Shown here piece by piece: positions 55,215 to 64,000 of a stretch of 64,000 nt of DNA. Location: contig JALRME010000033.1 in assembly GCA_026120035.1 (NCBI GenBank), positions 248,001-312,000 of the forward strand. Direction: 5' to 3'. Position 1 is the stretch's first letter. Every line of letters begins with the position of its first letter. Source of the stretch: Coleophoma eucalyptorum (Eukaryota; Ascomycota; Leotiomycetes; Helotiales; Dermateaceae). The position numbers and the translations under genes were made by a program. The notes beneath the pieces were generated by a model. That model searched no databases, was not told where the DNA came from, and was given only the letters and a program-made list of their open reading frames with translations.

Positions 55215-56441
55215 CCTGTTTCGTGGTAAAATAGCTATTTGAAGTTTTGAAAACAAAAGATAGGATGGTGCGAATGATGTTAGAAGGGTGCAGATTGAAG
55301 TCACATATATTTTAAGTAGCGAAGAGCGAGGAACAAAGGCCTTGTGATATCAAATTTATATTGCTTCAGTCCCAATATTTTGTACAACTAATGGCATACT
55401 AAATGAAGCCCCGCATTCTATACAAACGATCAATTATGCACGGGATTTCGAAAGTAGACAATTAAAGTGAGAGTAGATTCAGGTTTCTGTTATTTATACA
55501 CGAGCTTATCTAAATACAGTGTCTTAGTGGCAAGAATAAAGTAATTTCATTTTTGAAATCTCTAAACTAGTACTAACTAGGTGTTCCACGAGCAAGACGG
55601 CAATTCTCGTACCGAGGCTCTTGACAACGAAATCCGGAACTTTAGATTCCCGTTCTATTTCCTTACACCCGCCCCATCTTTAGAATCATGGCTGCTAGAG
55701 TCTTCACCGTTATAGGTGGTTTCGTGGATATAGCGCAACTATTCCTCCGTATGCTTCTGTATAAAATAGCTCTGCTACTTCCGAACTGCCTCAGCACTCT
55801 TCTTGCACCTCAGTACGGTATCATGACTATACCTTTTTGGGGTTTCTCTTTTCTAGGACCTTCATATCTTAGTGGACATGGTGCAACTATTCCTCCGTAT
55901 GAGATAGCCCTGCTACTTCCGAACTACCTCGGTGCTTTTCTTAGGCCTTAGTACGGTGTCCCGACTATACCTTGTTGGGGCTTCTCTATCCAAGGGCCTT
56001 CACATCTCAGTTTCAAGGGTATCCTTGACTATCTTGCCACGAAATTTCCCTCTTATATTTTTAGAAGTCTTAAGGCAGGTATGGAGATGGACCTTAGCAT
56101 TTCGGAGGGCAAGCACCAGGGCTAAAAATGCTGGTAGATGCCAACTACACACCTATAGATCTACTAGAGATTTTACAAAAGAGGCAGAAGGAGAATTTAT
56201 GTTTTGGACGCTGTAGCTGGGAAGTATGTTGGTCAGTTACATATTTGAAGTTTTGTTTACTGGGCTATGACAATTGTTGGAAGTCAGGTTTGTATTGATT
56301 AGGGAATTGAGAAGCACACTTAAGATTTAATGGTAATTTGGGAAATATTAAGTTTATCATATTCGGATATCTGAGAGCAGGCTACACCGCAACTAACAAA
56401 ATGATACTTGTTAGGAGACAGTTTCCATCCAAGAAATAATG
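55215..56441. other. Intergenic region containing a two-copy tandem repeat
   Basis: About 1.2 kb including the monooxygenase promoter and the 3' flank of the ene-reductase. The only structure is the 148-bp-period direct repeat described separately. Open frames here arise from the repeat and match nothing known. Confidence 0.5.
55735..56012. repeat. Imperfect tandem direct repeat, two units of about 148 and 130 bp
   Basis: Unit 1 starts at 55735 and unit 2 at 55883, both opening with GCAACTATTCCTCCGTATG. They stay clearly alignable through CTGCTACTTCCGAACT, the AGTACGGT region and a shared CTTCA-AT/C-CT end. They differ by scattered substitutions and a deletion of about ten bases near the start of unit 2. 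No terminal inverted repeats or target-site duplication were found; origin unknown. Confidence 0.7.
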
Positions 56442-57917
56442 CTATGATGTAGGAGACAATGTACGCTGATTTCTTGCAATCCTCTGCAGCTGGGCACAAT
56501 AATACTGTGTCTCAGCTCCTCCACGGAGAGTTCTGCGCAGGTTCTTGTCCAAAAACTTCGCAAATGAAGGTTCAGGAACTCTAGCTAGTTGCAGACCATC
56601 AACCATAGCTTTTGTCTGCTGCTCAGATTTGATGCCGATGATACTCTTGGGAAAATCGGCAGCGATTGCTGCAGGTCGGCCAACACCGATTAAATCGCAA
56701 GCCTTAGACTCCAATGCGGAGTTCATCGCATCGCGTGAACGGAATCCTCCTGTTAGCATGAGGAAGAGATTTGGGTGACGTCTTCGTACTTCAGTAGCGA
56801 ATTCTAGAAAGTATGCTTCTCTTGCTGAGGTTGTAGCTTGGGGTTTGGACTGCTCGATAGTATTTCCATTCATCATCTACGCAAATGCTTAGTTGACTGC
56901 CTGAAAAATCGATATAGTCTAAGAGAGATGCATTCTGTACCTCTGGGTTCTCATATGTGCCTCCGCTAACTTCGATGAAATCAACCTCCTTTGCAATAAT
57001 AGAGACTTGCTCTAGCACCGCCTCCATATTAGTCGTATTTTGTTGATCTGCTGAGTTAAGCTTCACTCCAATACAGAATCCTTTATTAAGCTCTTGACGG
57101 ATTCCCTGGGCAATTTCGACAATAATTGCTGCTCTTTTTTCAGGTGTACCGCCATATTTATCGGTTCTTTGGTTAGCTTGGGCGGATAGGAAGTCGCTCA
57201 ACAGATAACCATGAGCGGCATGTATCTCAACGCCGTCAAATCCAGCCTCTTGAGCAATCTTAGATGCATTGACGAACGATAAGACAAGATCTTTGATTTG
57301 TACCTTGGTCATTGCTGCTGGTGTGCCGTAGACACACTTAACGATGGTTTTCGAAAACCAACTTGAACCCAAATTTAAGGGGATTGCACTTGGCGCGACG
57401 TTCTTGGTGAAAATTCCTCGAGAGCCAGCTCCAATAGGCGACTGGCGTCCTGGATGGTTAATCTGCATAAATGCCACTGCATTTTCGGCCTTGATGTTTT
57501 CCGCTACCGTCTTCCATTTACGTACTGCAAACTTCTCACTAGTCTTGCCCCTCAGTGCTTTCGAAATGTGGATATCTTGAGAACTTCCAAGGTACATTGG
57601 ATCAACCATCACGTTTCCTGGGAAGGATTTCATCAACGTAGTGAACTGGATTTCTGAGAGCATACTGACCCGTCATCACAGCACCCCAGCCCCCTTTGCC
57701 CCATTTTGAGTATAGATCCTGCATCTCTAAACCAGGATTTCCTCCCTCGGCAAGATGTTCGGCCATTGCAGCCTAAGTGTTCATTCAAAGTTAGTCTTTC
57801 ATGTTTCGAGTGGACTGATACACGTACCTTGACCAAACGGTTCTGTAGGACAAGGCCACATGGAAGTTGTATAGATGTTGTTATAGGGTCACTGCTGACC
57901 ATGATTGCATTAGGCAT
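56442..57917 (-). CDS. NADH:flavin oxidoreductase / old yellow enzyme-like ene-reductase
   Basis: FMN enzyme that reduces activated C=C bonds with NAD(P)H. Exons 57917-57828, 57772-57670, 57617-56941 and 56876-56442 give 434 residues. The N-terminal barrel strand L-P-C-G-L-V-L-Q-N-R-L-V-K continues across the first intron with A-A-M-A-E-H-L-A. Flavin-contact Q-I-N-H-P-G-R-Q lies near 113. The proton-relay motif G-V-E-I-H-A-A-H-G-Y-L-L-S-D-F-L-S is near 195, and F-L-M-L-T-G-G-F-R-S-R then G-V-G-R-P form the phosphate-binding end. The third intron, in phase 0, joins Y-E-N-P-E to M-M-N-G-N. The arrangement matches the fungal OYE-like oxidoreductases related to the barrel domain of 2,4-dienoyl-CoA reductase. 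It is divergent from the SDR at 58461 and next to the Baeyer-Villiger enzyme. Confidence 0.9.
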
Positions 57918-58460
57918 GCCTCAGGGGTGGTAGTCACAATTGGAAGAAGTTGAGTGATATTTGTATTGTTGAATTTTGGAATGAAGCCACAAGAACGAAG
58001 GCGCAAAGATGAAATTTATTCTCCTGGGAATCTCTCTCTATCTCCTAACGGGATCAAAATACGGACTATTACGTTGCTCCGGTTGACTAATTCAATACAT
58101 GGTTGCGGTGCAATGGTTAGACCGTTCCCACAAAGTCTTCTTATGATATTGAAACTGAACTTCATGCCCGAAGAGTTTCCGACCGCCCCAATTACCGAAC
58201 TTCAGCAGGGACGCCGATCACTGACCACCAACTATGGCAAGGACTAGGCCCACTAAGCTTCATGCTCCAATCATCTTTCAAATACACTCACCAGATAGAG
58301 ATGCATTGCCAACCCTTTTTTCTTTAGCTCATTGATTAGGTTAAGGTTTTCCAAAACCTATATAACATCCTACAGAAGCAGTTTTGATGAAAAGCTTTCT
58401 TCTTCCAGTTTCAACATACAACTCTTACTGTATTAGAGTTTCGATAAATTTTGCAGGACT
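57918..58460. promoter_or_regulatory. Divergent promoter, ene-reductase / SDR
   Basis: 543 bp shared by two start codons of functionally compatible enzymes. CCG-type triplets are dense at about 58170-58215, but no convincing repeat or palindrome was seen. AT-rich sequence with TATA-like content at about 58355-58365 precedes the SDR. Confidence 0.4.
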
Positions 58461-59768
58461 ATGGCTAAGAATCTCATAGCTCAATCGTGGTTCATTCCAG
58501 ACGCAAAATTGACAGAGAAAACCCTTGAGGATCAAACCGGTAAAGTAAGCATCTTTCTTTTCTATGTTCTATTTCTTGATTTTCTCACTATCCTTTGCAT
58601 CTCGTCCACTATCCAAGTCTAATTTCATATTTCTAGGTATTTATAGTTACTGGGGGCTATTCTGGGGTCGGCTATGAACTCAGCAAGATCCTCCTCCAAC
58701 GTAATGGGACTGTCTACATTGCAGGAAGAAGTAAGGACAAGGGCGAGAAGGCCATTTCAACACTACGCCTAAGCGTTCCAAACTCTCTTGGGCGGGTTGA
58801 GTTTCTCAAGCTCGATCTTGCAGATCTAGCCAGCATTCGTCAATCGGCAGAGGAGTTTATATCTAGGGAAAGCCGTCTAGACGTCTTGACTAATAATGCT
58901 GGAGTTATGGTACCACCCGCAGGCTCGAAGACGTCTCAGGTACGTTATTTCACCCAAGGAATCGCAGTTAAAAACCCCTCCCCTCCCGTAATTTAATTTA
59001 TTCTCTTTTAAGTCGATGGAGGAAGATTCTAACCGGACCCATCCTTAGGGTTTCGAGCTTCAGATGGGCACAAATTGTCTCGGACCATTTCTGTTCACGC
59101 GATGTCTCTTCCCTATACTTCGGAGAACGGCATTGTCCTCACCAGCTGGGTCAGTTCGAGTCACTTGGGCTGGATCCATAACAGTTGATTTGCAATCTCC
59201 AAAGAACGGTGTGGTTTTCGAGGATAGTGGCGTTCCACGAGTCCACAAGAGCCCAGAAACCAACTACGGACAATCCAAGGCTGGAAATGTGTTTTTGGCG
59301 AAGGAGATGGCGAAGCGTTTCCGCGACGATAACATCATCAGTGTCGTAAGAAGCCTACAGTAACTCGAGGGTGTTTAGATGTGCTAAAGATCTATACCAG
59401 GCATGGAATCCAGGAAATTTGAGGACAGAACTCCAACGTGAACTTGGGAAGTCTACAAGAAAGTTAGCTGTAAGTCACCCACCTTGGGTTCCATAAAGAG
59501 CATAATTGTCAATCTGACGACCTCGAACTAGAATAAGATGATGCATCCTCCTATTCAAGGTGCCTATACAGAGCTCTATGCTGGATGGTCAAAAGATATC
59601 ACCTTGGATAAATCGGGCTCCTATATTATTCCTTGGGGTCGAATTGGGACGCAGCGTGCAGATATCGAGGCTGCTTCCATGGAGATTTCTAAAGGAGGCA
59701 CGGGCGTTTCGCAGAAGTTCTGGGAGTGGTGTGAGCAAGAGACGAACAAGTACTTGATTTCGAGATAG
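58461..59768 (+). CDS. Short-chain dehydrogenase/reductase (retinol-dehydrogenase/WWOX-like)
   Basis: NAD(P)-dependent alcohol/ketone oxidoreductase. Exons 58461-58544, 58637-58939, 59049-59345, 59401-59469 and 59532-59768, every intron in phase 0, give 329 residues. The cofactor loop T-G-G-Y-S-G-V-G is near 33 and R-S-K near 57 suggests NADP preference. L-D-L-A-D-L and T-N-N-A-G-V-M follow near 110, and the catalytic pair Y-G-Q-S-K is near 207. A-W-N-P-G-N-L, restored by the third intron, is the usual P-G segment. The strand before the catalytic serine reads V-R-V-T-W-A-G-S, so the Ser is present with an unusual lead-in. It is divergent from the ene-reductase and probably co-regulated with it. 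Confidence 0.9.
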
Positions 59769-61098
59769 TTTACTCAATGGACGACTAACCATGCCATGTT
59801 TTAACCTGGCCGCTTCGGCCACTGAGGCAGCAGTACTATCTAGAAATGAGAAGGCACAGAGAATTAAATGACTTTAAGTGAGAGCATGGAGCAGCTCTCC
59901 TGAAATAATTAAGGATCTGATCGCAAAGCTAGCTCTATTCGTTGGTGTAACTTTCATGTCGGCAGTATTTTCAGTTCTGGATCTTGCGCAGAGTGTAAAT
60001 ATTATAAATGGCGGCTGAGAAAATTAATGAGGGACTTTGGAATAATACCTGGAGCGTATCTAAGGTTTAAAAAGTGTACGTACTTCTGTCAATACTCTTG
60101 GCTGTGATTCGGCTATGCATCTCGGGCCGAGGGTGAACAATATGCATATCGTATGGTGGTACGCCAAGAAAATGAACACTTGGATTTGACATATTCGTAA
60201 CAAACTAACATGGATATGGGTCGTATGTGGAATAAAAGTTTTGGGGCTTCGGATGACGTGTCTACTTTAAGTGTATTGTTTGATCAGAGGCTTCCTCACT
60301 AGTTTCTAGATTTCGGGCCGAGCATAAATAATTTCAGAATGAACAGTGGAAAGGTTAAGGCAGTATACAGTAAATTTTAACCTTTGAGTAGTCTAACCTT
60401 GATCTAGATCGTATGGAGATAATTTTAGGACTTGAAGGTTAATACTAACATTAGGAGAAGTATACTAAGCTACTTACTACACATGGTTCACTATTGGACC
60501 AGTTATAAGATCAGGGGCTAAGATGGCGTGTTCTTAGGTACTACCGCTCTTTCAATACCTCACAATGCCAATTATATATCTGTAAGTTATAGCAATGTTG
60601 AATCAATCAATTCCAAACTAAGACCTCCAAATAAAACATAATATTGAACTTTAAATCCTGACATAATTGAAGTCATAAAGATTGTACCAAAATCAATCGA
60701 CATAATTATTATGGCTTAAGGAAGAAATACATACATTCTTGGGTAACCTGTTTGAGTGGCTCGACATATCAGAGTCGTTACGATTAAAAGCGATGAGGGT
60801 CCGGGAGCTTTGATGTAGTGCTAGAACGTCCCTTGCCACGCTATTTTATTGATCCAGATAGTTTATATCGTGCTTTGAATTCATACAACTTTTCTACCTT
60901 GCCTTCAAAGCTAAGTCAAATACTGGAGATTATTGGCTAAATTGATCTCAGTGATGTTACAAGGTACCTAGAAGGTATCAAATCCCATGGCAGTGTTATA
61001 CTGTTACATATAAGGAACTCTAATGTATATATACTGTAAAATTCCACCCATATGAGACCGGAGAGATTGCAAATATATGGACAACCACTGAACGACTA
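59769..61098. other. AT-rich intergenic region
   Basis: About 1.3 kb between the 3' ends of the SDR and the last regulator. Apart from the short inverted repeat at 59807-59821 nothing is supported. Confidence 0.5.
59807..59821. repeat. Short perfect inverted repeat (stem 6, loop 3)
   Basis: TGGCCG, three bases, CGGCCA, located 38 bp after the SDR stop codon in otherwise AT-rich sequence. It could form a GC-rich hairpin in the 3' untranslated region; no known function. Confidence 0.5.
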
Positions 61099-63115
61099 TT
61101 ATACATAGCTATCAGAACCCATGAACGTATATGGGAACGTAAATACATCAAGCTGTATTTCTGACCCATCAAGATCGATCATCCAACCAAGATCACCATG
61201 CTGAGTTGTCATGGTTTCATTAGCTTGTGCTTCCATTTGCTCATTGGAGAGATGATGTAGATGATTTAGTGCCGAAGTGAAAGTGGAGGGAAAAGGGAAT
61301 AGCGCAATTGGATTCATAAATTGGCTTGGTTGCTGCTGCATATTTTGTTCCTGAGCACCCCGCCTGGGTTGTGAAGAGGATCCAGTAGTGTTAACTCCAG
61401 CTTCTTGGAGTCGCTCAAGATTTTGCAAAATAGTTTGCCCTCCTGGATACTTATGATAGTTTTGTTGAAGTACGCCCTTGAGAATTGCTAGCTCAGAGAG
61501 ACGCTGATCCCGTTGCTCTGGAAATATTCTGAGTCCGCGTATCTGCGGAAGACTAGCCACCATACAAAACCAATCATTGATTGGGAGAAGATAGTTAATT
61601 TCATCTCGATAATTTATTTCTTTAAATAAATGCGCGATGCATGAGGACGCAACGATAGATGCTCTCAAGGCCATGGATGAGTGGTTCGAATGATCCCAAT
61701 AATGATAAAATAGGATAATGCACACAAAATAGACAATATGCAACTGCACAGTACCATAAAAATATGGCGTGCGGAGGAGGTTGTGATCCCATAGACGGAT
61801 TATTGGAGGCATATCTTGAATCCAACCTTCCAGGCTTTCGAATATATTCAAAGCACTTCCAGGCGATGAGTTCAATTGGCTGAGTTGACCAGGCGGCGGA
61901 GCATCTAGAATACTCTCAAATATAACACACAACTTTGTTAGCTTTATAAATACGTGAGCATCTTCGTTTGCCTCACGGAAGTCTCCTAGCTCAGGTAAAT
62001 GGACATCAGTATCGCGGGCCTTTATGCTGCTTGGGCGCCCGAAGCAGGCCGATACAAATTTATCTGAATTCTGGTTGTGTTAGAAGTTTCAGATTAGCAA
62101 ATAGGGCATGGAGTCTTCACATATAAGTGCCACCATATTCTGCGGCTATTGCCAGCATCCATCTTGCCAATATAGGTGGCTTCTCGATGCAAGCCCATAT
62201 CGTATGCTAGTCGAATTGCGCAACCCAGCCAATGCCAAGGGCCATTTAACGTGACAATATTAGGTGGCTGAGAGCTTCGAACATGGAGGAGACAAAGTGA
62301 TTTTAATACAGTCAAATTGTCCTGCTCAATGTCTAAAAATAGTAATGTTTTTGCCCTTCCATAAAAGTCAAGAGTCGTAGGAATCAAATCTGACGCCGAG
62401 GAATTACGAACAAGCATCCCTACCATACACAAGCTCTGCACCAGAAGAGCTGATGGGTGATCATGCTTCAAATCTGCTCGATCGATTACAGGAAGTTGCG
62501 GATATATGTATCGAAAGTACACGTCCGTGAAGGCGCTAACCAGATTTGATGGTGGTAAGATCGCAGCTCCAGTAATTTCAAGGATCTTTGTTTTCACATC
62601 AGAAGAAAAAGTACCCAAGGGTTCTTCAGCTGTGGCTACCAGTGGAATACCGGAGTTTGTCAGCAGGGAACCTTCGCCGAGAAATCCATGATAGTTCTGC
62701 TTGGATTGATTACTCGAATTCTCCTCGGTGACTGTGCCGGAAGCTTCGCTGGACGATATTGATGTATAGCAAGGCGGTGATTCAGATCTCACATTTATAG
62801 GTGTACGGTGTCCAAGGTTAGTAGACCTTGGGCCTTGTTTTCGGCGAGCATTATTGCGTGGACTTTACATAAGTGTTAGAAATGGGATAGCAAGAACGGA
62901 GGTCTTACCGAAAGGCACTTACAGGCAAACTTGCTTATTTTTTTGGCAGTTATAACATGTACCACTACGCTGGTTTTGAAGATCGCATTTAACCTGAATG
63001 TCCGGTTAACTCAAGAACCTGTGCTTTGCCCCATCTATATTCTCACCTTACGGTTGTGACAAAGAACGCACACAACTGCTGCACGGCGAGCGCCATGCAG
63101 ATCTGGAGTTGGCAT
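61099..63115 (-). CDS. Zn2Cys6 transcription factor
   Basis: Nuclear regulator, 617 residues. Exons 63115-63047, 62993-62923, 62862-62121 and 62070-61099. The zinc cluster is split by the first intron: C16 and C19 are in exon 1 and C26, C36, C39 and C46 in exon 2. The x9 spacing between third and fourth ligand is longer than usual. A second intron in phase 2 leads into L-P-R-N-N-A-R-R-K-Q, a basic linker. The fungal-specific domain has Y-I-Y-P-Q-L-P-V-I-D near 150, M-G-L-H-R-E-A and S-R-R-I-W-W-H-L-Y. The last splice site is set by N-S-D-K-F-V-S-A-C-F-G-R-P, the expected continuation. The tail is Gln- and Asn-rich with an acidic end, a likely activation region. It lies tail-to-tail with the SDR, so it may regulate the ene-reductase/SDR/monooxygenase group; that is inference. 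Confidence 0.88.
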
Positions 63116-64000
63116 GTTTAGGAACGGCAAGATGTCAGGGATATTGCAGGAGTATAAGTGGCCCCGGTATTGATGAGAGAAGAGATATTTTGGGGAAGTT
63201 CATTCAGCAGGCCAGGTAGACGTCGTTTCACTCAGCCCGAATCCGTCGCACTAGGGACAATTGCCAAATTTGCACCGTTGCCACTAGTGGACCTATTTGC
63301 TTACTAAGCAGCATTTAATTCAACCCGTGATAGTCAGATTGATGCTTGACTTCCTAATCTATCATGGTACGGACGCTGGTTCTATATTTTTCATGGAAAT
63401 AATGACAAGTTAGGATTCCATATAGCATTTGGCTTCCATTGGACTCGTAGGGATCAGTTGACAACAACAGGATTGGACACAGCGACAGAGGCCCTTACAG
63501 TTGTAGCCTTATGTCTAACGAGATACGGTAGTGAGGAGCGAAGGTTTGATCGTGTGATTTTATTACGCTGCGCTCTAATGTCAAAGGGACACAAGCAACG
63601 CTGACAAGTACTGAGAGAGGGAGTTGGCCATACTTATTCTGCTTAATATAAGTTTTAATTGATTATCTGCACCCTAGTATTACTAGCAGAAGAGGTCAAA
63701 CGAAAAGGTGAAATCAGATCCTCTGGACAGAATTTGAAGCTTCATTGCTGTTCGGACCCAACAGCTGGCAGAGAAGCCAGCTCGAGTTGCAAAAGAACCC
63801 ACAAATTTCCAGTCGTGGGGGAATTATTTATCTCTGCATTCTATGATTATTATGCCTAATCAATAATAACAGCAGGCCCCCCTCCACCCCCTCAGATTTG
63901 CATAAGATCGTCATCATCTTCTTGGGCTCCTCATGTTCTTGAGAAATTGGCCTCCTTCGTGAACCGGCCATTCGGACGGAATATATTCGAATATATATTT
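63116..64000. other. Terminal region, no supported gene
   Basis: About 885 bp beyond the last regulator. It contains its promoter and no coding sequence I can support; the frame at 63659-63859 lacks motifs and a proper start. A C-rich run lies at about 63876-63892. Confidence 0.5.

Overview
The window is nuclear DNA of a filamentous ascomycete. Almost every gene has short GT-AG introns (about 45-100 nt) with CTNAC-type branch sites. Seven genes encode Zn2Cys6 transcription factors, a fungal family, and the transporters and oxidoreductases are typical of Pezizomycotina. A helotialean (Leotiomycetes) source is a guess from the style of the gene set; no rRNA, tRNA or housekeeping marker allows a firmer placement. 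Many ATGs were moved downstream of the longest open frame, and most multi-exon models were built by following reading frame, splice signals and family motifs.

Layout. 1-1602: 5' part of a sucrose-type GPH transporter. 3832-6863: divergent zinc-less MDR alcohol dehydrogenase and NAD-dependent epimerase-like protein. 7615-15825: an amide/ureide-like block, with a Zn2Cys6 regulator, an acetamidase/formamidase, a second regulator divergent from it, and a Dal5-type permease. 16810-20230: mitochondrial sulfide:quinone oxidoreductase and a MmgE/PrpD (cis-aconitate decarboxylase-like) protein. 20927-27741: sugar/polyol transporter, divergent arabinitol/xylitol-type dehydrogenase, and a regulator. 28167-34928: a Liz1/Fen2-type transporter with an apparent one-base frameshift, a regulator, and a divergent FAD hydroxylase. 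35159-37879: NADAR protein and SDR. 38585-48492: regulator, 2,2-dialkylglycine decarboxylase-like enzyme, alpha/beta hydrolase, NADPH-dependent FMN reductase and another regulator. 50439-51491: a single-pass Ala/Ser-rich surface protein. 53757-63115: Baeyer-Villiger monooxygenase, old yellow enzyme, SDR and a last regulator.

The region reads as an accessory catabolic island made of small modules, each a transporter and/or enzymes beside its own regulator. The best-supported regulatory signal is a Gal4-type operator (CGG-N11-CCG with a conserved internal core). It occurs three times between the transporter and the pentitol dehydrogenase and once upstream of the neighbouring regulator. A second signal is a 21-of-26 match, including 16 identical bases in a row, between the acetamidase/regulator promoter and the permease promoter. 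Two metabolic hypotheses are offered as inference only: a dialkylglycine (for example 2-aminoisobutyrate) route to acetone and onward, and an SDR / ene-reductase / Baeyer-Villiger cascade for a cyclic or terpenoid alcohol.
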